Below are positions 23,071 through 37,638 of a DNA stretch of 64,000 nt, piece by piece. Origin of the DNA: Micropterix aruncella (lineage: Eukaryota > Arthropoda > Insecta > Lepidoptera > Micropterigidae); assembly GCA_944548615.1 (NCBI GenBank), contig OX155963.1, forward strand, positions 28,413,659-28,477,658. Direction: 5' to 3'. The position numbers were made by a program, and so were the translations under genes. The notes under the pieces are model-generated. The model did no database searches. It was not told the DNA's origin and saw nothing but the letters and a program-made list of their open reading frames with translations. Position 1 is the first letter of the stretch, and every line of letters starts with the position of its first letter.

Positions 23071-23372
23071 GTAGAGTAAATAGGTAGGTCGAGTGAGCCC
23101 ATTCGGTGTTAGTCGCGCTAACGCGACTGAGTCGAGTCGAGAACGCGCTCATTTTCTTGTTCGACTTTTGCTTTTTACCCGCCTTCCCCTACGTGCCTCG
23201 CCACCTTCGATCTTTCGAAATAAATCGAAATCTTCTTCTTTCGAAATCGAGATCTTTGGTAATAATTCGATAGGTAGAGTAAATAGGTAGGTCGAGTGAG
23301 CCCATTCAGTGTTAGTCGCGCTAACGCGACTGAGTCGAGTCGAGAACGCGCTCATTTTCTTGTTCGATTTTC
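23071..23372. repeat. Direct repeat pair at the satellite edge, 203-bp spacing
   Basis: A segment of about 98 bp starting GTAGAGTAAATAGGTAGGTC at 23071 recurs at 23274 with one or two changes. It contains a small inverted repeat (AGTCGCG CTAA CGCGACT) and GAGTCGAGTCGAG. The second copy leads directly into the 166-bp satellite. Confidence 0.85.
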
Positions 23373-26005
23373 AAAATTTTTCAAAATTTCAAAATTTCAA
23401 AATTTCAAAAATGCGATTTTGTAGAGCTTAAGCGGGGTGTCGATCTCGCCAAAGACTGCAACGCGGTAGGTTTACTCTATCTCGTTCTTTTGTGAAAAAT
23501 GTGATTTTTTCATAACAATTTCTATGTTCAAAATGAAAGTTTATATAAAATTTTTCAAAATTTCAAAATTTAAAAAATGCCATTTTATAGAGATTACCGA
23601 GGCCGTCGTTCTGTCCAAACACCGTAGCGCTATAGGTTTACTCTATCACGATCTTTTTCGAAAAATGTGATTTTTTCATAATTTTTTCTATGTTTAAAAT
23701 GAAAGTTTATATAAAATTTTTCAAAATTTCAAAATTTCAAAAATGCTATTTTCTAGAGCTTACCGAGGCCGTCGTTCTGTCCGAACACCGTAGCGCTATA
23801 GGTTTACTCTGTCACGATCTTTTTCGAAAAATGTGATTTTTTCATAATAATTTCTATGTTTAAAATGAAATTTTATATAAAATTTTTCAAAATTTCAAAA
23901 TTTCAAAAATTCCATTTTGTAGAGCTTAAGCGAGGTGTCGATCTCGCCAAAGACTGCAACGCGGTAGGTTTACTCTATCTCGTTCTTTTGTGAAAAATGT
24001 GATTTTTTCATAACAATTTCTATGTTCAAAATGAAAGTTTATATAAAAAATTTCAAAATGTCAAAATTTCGAAAATGCCATTTTGTAGAGATTACCAAGG
24101 CCGTCGTTCTGTCCGAACGCCGTAACGCTATAGGTTTACTCTATCACGATATTTTTCGAAAAATGTGATTTTTTCATAATAATTTCTATGTTTAAAATGA
24201 AATTTTATATAAAATTTTTCAAAATTTCAAAATTTCAAAAATGCCATTTTGTAGAGCTTAAGCGAGGTGTCGATCTCGCCAAAGACTGCAACGCGGTAGG
24301 TTTACTCTATCTCGTTCTTTTGTGAAAAATGTGATTTTTTAATAACAATTTCTATGTTCAAAATGAAAGTTTATATAAAATTTTTCAAAATTTCAAAATT
24401 TCAAAAATGCCATTTTGTAGAGATTACCCAGGCCGTCGTTCTGTCCGAACACCGTAGCGCTATAGGTTTACTCTGTCACGATCTTTTTCGAAAAATGTGA
24501 TTTTTTCATAATAATTTCTATGTTTAAAATGAAAGTTTATATAAAAAATTTCAAAATGTCAAAATTTCGAAAATGCCATTTCGTAGAGATTTCAAAGGCC
24601 TTCGTTCTGTCCGAACACCGCAACGCGGTAGGTTTACTCTATCTCGTTATTTTGTGAAAAATGTGATTTTTTCATAATAATTTCTATGTTCAAAATGAAA
24701 GTTTATATAAAAAATTTCAAAATGTCAAAATTTCGCAAATGCCATTTCGTAGAGATTTCAAAGGCCTTCGTTCTGTCCGAACACCGCAACGCGGTAGGTT
24801 TACTCTATCTCGTTATTTTGTGAAAAATGTCATTTTTTCATAATAATTTCTATGTTTAAAATGAAATTTTATATAAAATTTTTCAAAATTTCAAAATTTC
24901 AAAAATGCGATTTTGTAGAGCTTAAGCGGGGTGTCGATCTCGCCAAAGACCGCAACGCGGTAGGTTTACTCTATCTCGTTATTTTGTGAAAAATGTGATT
25001 TTTTCATAACAATTTCTATGTTCAAAATGAAATTTTATATAAAAAATTTCAAAATGTCAAAATTTCGAAAATGCCATTTTGTAGAGCTTAAGCGGGGTGT
25101 CGATCTCGCCACAGACCGCAACGCGGTAGGTTCACTCTATCTCGTTCTTTTGTGAAAAATGTCATTTTTTTATAATAATTTCTATGTTCAAAATGAAAGT
25201 TTATATAAAAAATTTCAAAATGTCAAAATTTCGAAAATGCCATTTCGTAGAGATTTCAAAGGCCTTCGTTCTGTCCGAACACCGCAACGCGGTAGGTTTA
25301 CTCTATCTCGTTATTTTGTGAAAAATGTGATTTTTTCATAATAATTTCTATGTTCAAAATGAAAGTATATATAAAAAATTTCAAAATGTCAAAATTTCGC
25401 AAATGCCATTTCGTAGAGATTTCAAAGGCCTTCGTTCTGTCCGAACACCGCAACGCGGTAGGTTTACTCTATCTCGTTATTTTGTGAAAAATGTGATTTT
25501 TTCATAATAATTTCTATGTTTAAAATGAAATTTTATATAAAATTTTTCAAAATTTCAAAATTTCAAAAATGCGATTTTGTAGAGCTTAAGCGGGGTGTCG
25601 ATCTCGCCAAGGACCGCAACGCGGTAGGTTCACTCTATCTCGTTCTTTTGTGAAAAATGTCATTTTTTTATAATAATTTCTATGTTCAAAATGAAAGTTT
25701 ATATAAAAAATTTCAAAATGTCAAAATTTCGAAAATGCCATTTCGTAGAGATTTCAAAGGCCTTCGTTCTGTCCGAACACCGCAACGCGGTAGGTTTACT
25801 CTATCTCGTTCTTTTGTGAAAAATGTGATTTTTTGATAACAATTTCTATGTTCAAAATGAAAGTTTATATAAAAAATTTCAAAATGTCAAAATTTCAAAA
25901 ATGCCATTTTGTAGAGATTACCGAGGCCGTCGTTCTGTCCGAACACCGTAGCGCTATAGGTTTACTCTATCACGATCTTTTTCGAAAAATGTGATTTTTT
26001 CATAA
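23366..26005. repeat. 166-bp satellite array, about 16 units
   Basis: The landmark AGGTTTACTCT (or AGGTTCACTCT) occurs at 23468, 23634, 23800, 23966, 24132, 24298, 24464, 24630, 24796, 24962, 25128, 25294, 25460, 25626, 25792 and 25958: every interval is exactly 166 bp. Each unit has an AT-rich half (TTTATATAAAATTTTTCAAA, TTTTTTCATAA) and a GC-richer half with three variants: A (GTGTCGATCTCGCCAAAGAC), B (GCCGTCGTTCTGTCCGAACA with TAGCGCTATAGG) and C (B-like start with the A-like CAACGCGGTAGG end). Order is A B B A B A B C C A A C C A C B. The array runs into the assembly gap, so its true size is unknown. Confidence 0.95.
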
Positions 26006-26205
26006 NNNNNNNNNNNNNNNNNNNNNNNNNNNNNNNNNNNNNNNNNNNNNNNNNNNNNNNNNNNNNNNNNNNNNNNNNNNNNNNNNNNNNNNNNNNNNNN
26101 NNNNNNNNNNNNNNNNNNNNNNNNNNNNNNNNNNNNNNNNNNNNNNNNNNNNNNNNNNNNNNNNNNNNNNNNNNNNNNNNNNNNNNNNNNNNNNNNNNNN
26201 NNNNN
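26006..26205. other. Assembly gap, 200 N
   Basis: Exactly 200 undetermined bases, most likely a placeholder where the satellite could not be assembled. Confidence 0.99.
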
Positions 26206-26488
26206 TGCAAAAGGATACGCTTTGTTTTTGAGATGTGGATGAATGGCGATCGTTCGCTAGCGATAAAGGGATCCCATTAAACCTACAGTGTACCGTCGAA
26301 AGTGGTACTCATCCAAAAATACATCTCGTTTAAACAATAAGCATTTCCCAGTCCAGTCCGGGAAAACCTTCCAGCTATGTAAGTGGCTTTTATTATTTTT
26401 ATTTTTTCATCAGTGTCATCCTTTAAACGAATTCTTTAAAAAAAGATTTAAAAAAAACCAATCATATATATATATATATATATATATA
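26206..26488. other. Sequence between gap and Penelope element
   Basis: No recognised gene. A short (TA)n run at 26464-26488 directly precedes the left inverted repeat of the Penelope-like element. Confidence 0.4.
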
Positions 26489-26576
26489 TTTTTTCAAATT
26501 GAAATTATGTTTATTACTAAATAAATGAAATGATAAAATAATGAAAGGGCACTTATCTGGTCTGTGGTGACCAGGA

Positions 26577-27453
26577 GTATTTACACTTTGATAGCTGTCA
26601 TCCATTTCACACCAAGAGATCCATTCCCTATTCAATGTCCATTCGCGGACACCGTTTAGTTAACGACAAAGAAAATTTAGATAAATATCTCAATAATCTA
26701 AAGCAATCTCTTCTTGAAAGAAAATACCCTGCTCCTCTATTGGATAAACATATTCTAAACTCTGAAGTAAAATATATACCAAAACCTAAAATTACTTCAA
26801 ATATAAATAATAATAATAATAATAAAATCTTCCTTAGCACCACTTATTTTCCTGGTGCTGAGAAACTGCGAGATATATTATCTGATTTATTCCCCATCAT
26901 TTCTAATGATGCATCCACTAAGGATCTCTTAGATTCACCGCCAATTTTATCTTTCCGCAGACCACCTAATATTAGATCAATATTAAACAAAACAAAAAAT
27001 AATCAAAATTTCTCTATTGGTAATAATACTTTTGGCCTTCAACCTTGCGGTCGTCCACGTTGTAAAACTTGTCCTCTGTTAGATCTAAGTCCTTTTTTTA
27101 CCAGTCCAAATACTACTAATAGTTACAGGGTTCCCTTTCATTGCAGTTGTATTTCAAAAAATATAGTATATCAACTTCTGTGCAGGACTTGTGATGCCTT
27201 TTATATCGGTGAAACAACAACACCACTTAATATTAGACTAAATAATCATAGGGCTAGTGTAGGAAATGAAAGCCAACTCCCAATATCTTTACATGCCAGG
27301 GCGCATAATTTATCTTTTGATCAATGTTTTAAAGTTAAAATAATAAAATGCCTGGGTGATAATGCAAAAGAAAGGGACGTCAAATCTTGGGAATTAGCTT
27401 ATATTTATATTTTAGGCGCTTGCAAAGGTTCCGGTCTCAATAGGCAAAATTAA
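26577..27453 (+). pseudogene. Penelope-like RT C-terminus and GIY-YIG endonuclease
   Basis: The uninterrupted frame runs from the inner edge of the left inverted repeat (YLHFDSCHPFHTKRSIPYS) to a stop at 27453; the first ATG (26635) is internal, so the protein is truncated at the N-terminus rather than starting there. HPFHTK...PYS and LLERKYPAPLLDKHI mark the end of the RT/thumb region. CGRPRCKTC is the cysteine cluster between RT and nuclease, and IVYQLLC, FYIGET and NIRLNNH give the GIY-YIG nuclease core with its catalytic Tyr and Arg. The nuclease part looks intact and has no stops; the RT catalytic YxDD is absent, so the copy cannot retrotranspose. Confidence 0.88.
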
Positions 27454-27639
27454 TAAGGTTTATCATATTATCATAATCATCAAATGCTTTTTATTTTAAT
27501 TTATAATCATTCATTTAAAATAACGTTTTGCACGGTTGGTTATGGTACCTTAACTAAATCGTGTAAAATATTATTAATCCATTTCTTTTTGTTCGATTCC
27601 TTGAATTTAAATTTTCAACGAATTGTTCGATTTCAGAAA

Positions 27640-27700
27640 TGTCACATATCTTGACGACGGCTGAGCCGAAATATTGATATACATTTTATAACAATCATTA
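27640..27700 (+). ncRNA. Hammerhead-ribozyme-like motif in the Penelope 3' region
   Basis: TTGACGA, a GGC-TGA-GCC hairpin and GAAA follow one another (about 27650-27669), close to the hammerhead core CUGANGA-stem II-GAAA, with one mismatch at the first core base. ATAT-TG-ATAT after GAAA could form stem III. Stem I is not convincing. Hammerhead motifs are known in Penelope-like terminal repeats; activity is doubtful here. Confidence 0.3.
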
Positions 27701-27963
27701 ATATTTAAGAAACACTAATCGCCTATTATTTTCCAGCATTCATTCTCGTCTCGCATTGTTGTGTTGCCGCTACCATTTTGATCAGGTTCCAATACCACAA
27801 CAGGAAACACCTAGCAAGCGCTGAAGGAAGAGAAGAATAAGGCGTGGAGTCACTCCTGGTCACCACAGACCAGATAAGTGCCCTTTCATTATTTTATCAT
27901 TTCATTTATTTAGTAATAAACATAATTTCAATTTGAAAAAATAATAATTTACACATTTACAAT

Positions 27964-28234
<271 letters not shown>

Positions 28235-28619
28235 TTTAACTGACGTGGTGGGAGTCTCTCAGACTCCGTGCCTGTGTATATGCCTGTATTTCTTGAACGC
28301 GCTCTTTGATCATTCTGTCTCGCTCGCTAGCTTCGCAACTAATCCTCCCGCTCCGGCCAGTAGCGTCTGCGCCACTGTGCTCCAGAGAGAGCGAGCGGAG
28401 TCTGTCAGACCTAAGGTCAGTTATAATGATAACTTTTCCATAGATCCTATCAGACTCCACCTCAGTAGTTATGTTATTTCGCTGTCAGCATACGTATTGC
28501 TATTTTTTAATTTATCGCAAATATAATTTATACAAAGAAATATCACAGCTGACAATTGGTTTAGCTCTATAGAATTGATGAATAAGCTAAAGGAAAAGTA
28601 AATCACTTATCTAGGAACG

Positions 28620-29258
28620 ATGAAAAAAAATGAAAGAGAAATACCGTTAGAGTTTCAACTATCGAAGAAACGAGAAGTTGGTAAGTCGTTGAATGGATTC
28701 ACGAAAGATTTCACCATGCTTTCTCATGTTACAAAGCCAAACAAAGCCATCGTTATGATATCGTCAATGCACCATAGCTCAGACACTGATCCACTAACCG
28801 GCAAACCCCTGATGATCGCAGACTACAATAACACAAAAGGAGGCGTTGACGAAGTCGACAAGAAATGCTCAAACTATACCTGTAGTCGCAGAACACGACG
28901 ATGACCAATGACATTTTTTTATCGAACTTTAGATATAAGTGGTGTGATCGCTTAAGTTCTGTATCAAAGCTCATTGAATCCTGAAAACATATCAAGAGGT
29001 AACTTTTTGAAAAGCTTGGCTTGAACGTTGGTACTGCCACAACTAAAACTTCGTGTGTATAACGACAGACTGCCACGCGAATTGAAAATGACCATAAGTA
29101 AAATTTTTGGAAAAGATCTACCTCCAGCACCACCTAGAGTATACGAGGATTCAAGTAATTCCAGGAAGTACTCTGTCATCAGCCCTACTAGGTTCGCATG
29201 CCGTGAGTGTCACAAACCAATTTGCCTGGGATGTTCAAAAAATATACATATGTACTGA
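28620..29258 (+). pseudogene. piggyBac transposase C-terminal half, three in-frame stops
   Basis: One continuous frame with no shift carries VMISSMHHSSDTDPLTGKPL, then YNNTKGGVDEVDKK, whose first Asp corresponds to the last catalytic Asp of the piggyBac DDE core, then CSNYTCSRRTRR. It ends in the cysteine-rich C-terminal domain (FACRECHKPICLGCS). Nonsense codons lie at 28902-28904 (TGA, where the family has a Trp), 28953-28955 (TAA) and 29022-29024 (TGA). The N-terminal half with the first two catalytic Asp residues is missing. Inactive. Confidence 0.88.
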
Positions 29259-29313
29259 ATGCACAATGAATGTAAATTAATACAGAAATAAAATATATAT
29301 CATTCATTTGTTA

Positions 29314-29624
29314 TAACCCTTTGAGTATGATACGACCAAATCTGGTTCTGAAACAATTATCCGTTGAGTATGATACGACCAGATCTGGTTCCGCGTTTTT
29401 TTCACTTCTTTGACGTTCTCCTATTTATTCATAATTATCTAATTGTTTTACAAAATGATATGTCAATATTATATATTCGAAATTTCAATGCAATCATTGT
29501 GCAGTTGTTCTTTTTATGATTGGTGTAGTAGTTTCGTAGTTATAGTACTTTAAGTCGATGTCGCCGAAAATCCTGCAAAAGAGACAGATGCATCCATGAA
29601 AATACCCATTTACTCGAAGGGTTA
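29314..29624. mobile_element. 311-bp MITE with TAACCCTT[TC]GAGTA ends
   Basis: Begins TAACCCTTTGAGTA and ends TACTCGAAGGGTTA. Near the left end GAGTATGATACGACCA is repeated about 40 bp apart (29323 and 29365). A CCC terminus after TTAA-like flanks suggests a piggyBac-type MITE, with the left TTAA degenerated to ATAA. A second copy in the opposite orientation, at 43580-44392, is split by a Helitron. Confidence 0.8.
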
Positions 29625-30093
29625 AAGTGTTTTTTTTAACTATACATACATACTTTCAATTAGATTTTAGATTCTGGAATCAGATACAAAAATATTATAG
29701 AAAAATATCAATTTCAAATGACTACATTTTTCGATTTTTTTAATTTTCTCTGGAGTTTTTATATTGATTACATAGAAACACTCTTATATTTAATGAAAAT
29801 ATAAGTTTATTTTAGAAAATAATATTCCCAAATTTATTAAAAAAAAATTACTGCACCCCTCATAAAATACTTTTATATTTGGCATGTTTACTAAGATATT
29901 TTTTTAAATATTAAATTAAAACTTGAGAGGGGTTTTCCTTTGCAAAAGTCATTTAGTGGTAAACCATAAACAGGATTAATAAAATATATAACTACAGTTT
30001 GAAATAGTTAAACAAATAATAATAAAATATTATTGGAGTCTGCTGGACCTAACCACGTCAGTTAAGTTACGAAAAATCACCTCGTCAGACAAA

Positions 30094-33889
<3,796 letters not shown>

Positions 33890-34009
33890 CATTTTCATGT
33901 CAAACTCAAAAATTTATTTATATATTTACTTTTTACTTTAGATACACACACAATGTATATTATATGCTATAATTTAAAATTTAATACTAAGCTATAATTT
34001 TGATGCCTA

Positions 34010-34137
34010 CTCTTCTTTTCACACCAGCATGTTGGTTGACTGGAAGATATTGTTGTAGTGTAGCAATAAGTCCGCCATTGTACCTTATTTTTATTGTGCA
34101 ATAAAGAGATTTTCATTCATTCATTCATTCATTCAAT
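34010..34137 (+). mobile_element. LINE 3' end with (CATT)n tail
   Basis: GTTGGTTGACTGGAAGATAT, GCAATAAGTCCGCC and TATTGTGCAATAAAGAG, then CATT repeats. Same family as 9417-9560 (minus) and 57209-57370 (plus). Confidence 0.7.
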
Positions 34138-34488
34138 GCGAGCTCTCACACATTGGCTCAAACAAGTGACTTTTTAAGCACTCAAAACATTGAATTGATG
34201 GGTCATTCGCTTTACAGTCCTGATTTGGTACCCAATGATTTCTTTTTATTCCCGCCCGTCAAAAATAAATGGCGAGGTCAACGTTTTTCGACGCCTGAAG
34301 AAGCAAGCTGTTGAGGCTTTCAAAACGCATGTTTTGAAGTTACCTCGTTCGAAGTAAAATATTGGTTCAAACGCATGCAAAAGTGTATTTATTTTCATTG
34401 AGAGTATTTCGAAAAACAATAAAGCCATTTTAGATGATAAATAATAGTTTTTACTTGTCTGTCTCAAAACTTAAGTAGGAACCCTGTA
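34138..34488 (+). mobile_element. mariner remnant, 3' part
   Basis: Frame fragments include TSDFLSTQNIELMGHSLYSP, DLVPNDFFLFPPVKNKWRGQ and RFSTPEEA: the stretch around the last Asp of the mariner DD34D catalytic core (YSPDLxPNDFFLFP). Frameshifts and stops follow. The 3' end carries a TIR-like CTGTCTCAAAACTTAAGTAG and AACCCTG before TA at 34487-34488. The first half is missing, apparently replaced at the LINE tail junction. A different mariner family from 19489-20356. Confidence 0.82.
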
Positions 34489-35109
34489 GGAGTAGGAACC
34501 CTAAGTAGATGTATAAATGCAAATTTGAAATCGTCTCTTCTTTATTCAATATCGCGTGTTTTCACTTTTCATTGATTACCCCCTCCCTAAGTATAGTGTG
34601 TGCAATTTTCACAAAACTGTGGTGTTACTAACTCCGGCTAAATTTAATTAACCCATTTCTCTTTCACCCCATCGCTTTCAATAACTTTTGATTATGTAAT
34701 GCCGAGATGAGAAATTTTAAACTGATCAAAATAATTCGACGCAACCAGTTCAGCTATGCCTCCTCTGCGCTTTCGACGGTTTATTTAAATTTAGGCAAAT
34801 TTATTAAATTTAATCTCAGTTTTTATACTGAAAGCTATTTTTCCATAATATAACGGAATATTCCTTGACATTTCATGAAAATGTTGTATTTCTTGAGTAA
34901 TCTATACAAGTTGATTTAGCATACGTGGTAGCGCTATGCTCATTTTCTTGCTATTTCTTTAGTGTTTAGGACTGTTTCGGAGAATTGTTTATGTAGATAT
35001 TTCAATATACTGGGTGAGTTTTTAATTAGTGAGATCCTTGAAGTTAGTGAATCAGTACGAGCAAATAAACAACTTTTGATTTAAAAAAAACTGAAAAAAA
35101 ACAGCGACA
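34489..35109. other. AT-rich, no gene recognised
   Basis: Nothing identifiable apart from an echo of the mariner end (GTAGGAACCCTAAGTAG). Confidence 0.35.
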
Positions 35110-35610
35110 AAAATCGGCGATCTGCGAACATATATTGGATATCGGAAGTAACCACTGGATGCAGTTTCAAAATCCCATTGTGCTATCCAAGGAACAATTC
35201 TACTTCCTCGCATGATCCGGGAAGCCATTGAAATGAGAAGAACCCCGAACTTCAATAGAGACGACGGCTACAAACTCTTTTCTACGTGGAACAATCTTCT
35301 TAAAATGTTCACGCCGAACGCAAGGACGTAAGACAGGATACAGTGGTTATTGTGTGCAAGACGGATTTTCAAAATTCGCGCGCTCCGAGCCTGGCCCCCC
35401 CACCACCGTTATAACCTACGCAGTGGCGGCAGCGGTATGCGGCCTACCCGCAAAACAACGGATTGACAGCTCTTTCAGTCTACCCTGGACAACGGCGGCT
35501 GCAACGTCACCGAAACGTCGGATGCTACAAATTTCCCGCGGTAAATTCGTTTCTATCCTATTTATAAAAAGAACATATTCGAAAAATGTTACGTTTTCAA
35601 AAATATTATA
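35110..35610 (+). mobile_element. Penelope-like element: coding C-terminus plus terminal repeat
   Basis: 35195-35331 reads LLPRMIREAIEMRRTPNFNR, then DDGYKLFSTWNNLL and a stop at 35329-35331. The REAIE...NFNR(E/D)DG...W pattern is the C-terminal end of a GIY-YIG-containing Penelope-like protein common in arthropod genomes. It is followed by a terminal-repeat unit (35345-35605) with CAACGGCGGCTGCAACGTC, ACCGAAACGTCGGATGCTAC and GCGGTAAATTCGTTTCTATC. The same unit is present at 36720-36925 and 50390-50635. Confidence 0.75.
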
Positions 35611-35940
35611 AAAAGAGTTGAGCACGCTGCGCCATGTAGCACAGTAGGTTATATATAGCTAATATTGTTTATTTGCAATATTTTACCTATTGCTAGATGG
35701 CGCGAGCGCAGAGCGTTTAACGTTTGTAAAACTTTTATTTAACAGTCATGTTTTTCAAATTTTCAAAAAAAAAACACAAAAAATATTTTCGTGCTCTCCA
35801 CTTTGTTGTAACTTGCCAATAAATGGCGCTGCAGCACATTAATTTATATACCGTTCAACTAATCTCCATGAAAATTGGTATATATAGGTATTTGAGCCCA
35901 AGTATATATAGCACGGGCAACGCCGGGTAATATCACTAGT
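35611..35940 (+). mobile_element. Helitron-like 3' fragment
   Basis: Ends GCACGGGCAACGCCGGGTAA then TATCACTAGT; the CTAG terminus preceded by a short GC-rich segment suggests a Helitron 3' end. The hairpin is weak and the 5' end was not found. The window's last bases (CCCGGGCAACG) may be the start of a similar end. Confidence 0.4.
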
Positions 35941-36719
35941 AATGTATAAAACCCCATTAAAAACCATATATTTATAAAACAGTTATAAAATTCCTAAATT
36001 TATTAATTAAACAATTGCCATTTGTTTTGTCCATCTGACAATTTTTTCCTTTGTGCGTAGGAGTTTTGTGCCCAACCACGTATATAAGAGAGGGTGTACA
36101 CATACTTGCAGAACAAATACAAATCGAAATACAGAAGGAAGACGCGCCCACGAGCAAGAACAGGTGCACAAATGACATAACAATGTATGGGAAAGAGCGA
36201 GAGAGACATAACTTGTCATATTAACCAATAGTTAAAATTTATTTTATTTCAGCAACTAAATATGACCCTTTTAAACAGCACTTAGACACGTTGAATAAAC
36301 TGGCTTTTAAACAGCATATTAAGTATACTTTTATTGCTAAGACTGTTAATATTTAATCCGATATTAAATATATTATGTAATGTCACTCATTGCAATTGAA
36401 AAAATAGAAAGAATTCAAGAATAACAAAATTTTGAGCATAATTTTACCATGTTTTATTAATTTGGAAAGTTTTTCAGCAAGGCATCGTGTGCATGGCGGA
36501 TTACTTTTATTACACGACTGCCCAAATAAATGTGTTCAGGGTTCATCTATGTATGTTTTCCGTTTCTTTATTCCACTATAACATCCAAACGTTAAAACCG
36601 ATATTGTTAGAATGTTTATATCATCCCGAGTGCCATAGCGTATTTAACTGTCCAAATATCAAGTCATACTTGTCTAAACGTCCAAATATCCAAATGTTAA
36701 TAAACTATGAAATCGGATA
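35941..36719. other. No gene recognised
   Basis: Overlapping short frames on the minus strand at 35972-36228 have no recognisable product. A TATATAAGAGAGG segment at 36081 resembles a TATA context but nothing supports a promoter. Confidence 0.35.
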
Positions 36720-36925
36720 CTATCGTGGTTGTTTGACATTATAAATAAGATAAAATTAAAAAAAAACGAATTTACCGCGTGAATTTTGTAGCACCCGACG
36801 TTTCGGCGACGTTGCAGCCGCCGTTGTCTAGGATATACTGTCTACACTAGACAACGGCGGCGGCTGCAACGTCGCCGAAACGTCGGGTGCTACAAAATTC
36901 ACGCAGTAAATTCGTTAACAAACTA
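36720..36925. mobile_element. Head-to-head Penelope terminal repeats forming a long palindrome
   Basis: 36765-36831 and 36847-36917 are inverted copies of about 67 bp, differing by one base and one extra GCC-type triplet, with a 15-bp spacer. Each arm carries GCACCCGACGTTTCGGCGAC and GTTGCAGCCGCCG. The left flank has the GGTTGTTTGACATTATAAAT tail also seen beside 50390-50635. Confidence 0.8.
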
Positions 36926-37304
36926 ACATAAATATATCGTGTTTGGTGTCAAATGAAAGGTCTATTTAAGTACATTCCGGAAATATACATGTATATGGAT
37001 AAATACATAAACCACAAATATTTCATTTAAAAAACCCGTAATAAAAATAATTATAAATTCAATGGTTCACTTTCTGTAAGGACAGTCGGGTAGTTTATTT
37101 TTTTTAATATATTTACTTGTTTGCTCAAACTTATTCACCCACTTTAAGAATGTCACTAATTAAAAAATCAGCCTGTATAATTAACACACGACTCAAGTCG
37201 TATGAACCTATTTTTTTTTAATTTCATTTAAGTTATAGCATAGTAGATCATTCGTTCGTTAACGTGTTCGGGTCAGGTTAGGACACGTCTCTCCAAAAAT
37301 ATGC

Positions 37305-37577
37305 GACCTGGATGGCCTTATCGTTTGCCTCTTGTGGTTAGGTCGCCTGATCTTATATTGTAAGGATCCGGATTCGATTCTCGGCTGGGTTACCATTTTC
37401 GGTTGGGTTAAAATTATCGGAATTGTATTTTCAATTCTGTCGATTGAATGCAATAACAAACGTACACTTACACACACATTACTCGCACACATAAATATTT
37501 AATTGCTGAAGCAATATGATAATAAACCCGCCCATTGTGAAATTTACAATAAAGAGTAAAAAGAAACAAACAAACAA
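37305..37577 (+). mobile_element. tRNA-derived SINE, full-length copy
   Basis: A-box region TTGTGGTTAGGTCGCC and B box GGATTCGATTCTCGGCTGGG, then GAATGCAATAACAA, a CACA-rich stretch, ATAATAAACCCGCCCATTG, and a tail of ACAATAAAGAG plus (AAAC)n. About 80-90% like the copy at 49868-50168 by eye over corresponding blocks. Transcribed, if at all, by RNA polymerase III. Confidence 0.85.
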
Positions 37578-37638
37578 CTGAAATTTCCGCTTAATTTTTG
37601 TATTTGTTCGGGTAAACTCTAGGTTTTTGTTAGATTTT

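Larger units (their letters stand above)
26489..27941 (+). mobile_element. Penelope-like element with 90-bp terminal inverted repeats
   Basis: 26489-26578 and 27852-27941 are perfect inverted complements over 90 bp (outer end TTTTTTCAAATTGAAATTAT, inner end GTGGTGACCAGGAGT). Penelope-like retroelements commonly carry terminal repeats (pseudo-LTRs) in direct or inverted orientation and are often 5'-truncated; both fit here. The body encodes the end of the reverse transcriptase and the GIY-YIG endonuclease. The right end is followed after about 25 bp by (TA)n. Confidence 0.85.

Noticed and set aside
23366..26005. CRISPR-like regular array
   Set aside because: Whole 166-bp units repeat with no short conserved repeat and unique spacers, and the setting is an insect genome.
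25962..26210. 82-codon minus-strand frame across the assembly gap
   Set aside because: Nearly all of it is undetermined bases; the rest is satellite.
27640..27700. Firm call of an active hammerhead ribozyme
   Set aside because: One core mismatch and no convincing stem I; kept only as a low-confidence motif.
36081..36100. TATATAAGAGAGG as a core promoter
   Set aside because: A TATA-like word alone in AT-rich DNA is expected by chance, and no coding follows.
37305..37577. tRNA gene (also 20551 and 49868)
   Set aside because: A and B boxes are present, but no complete cloverleaf; the downstream body and simple-repeat tail show these are SINEs.
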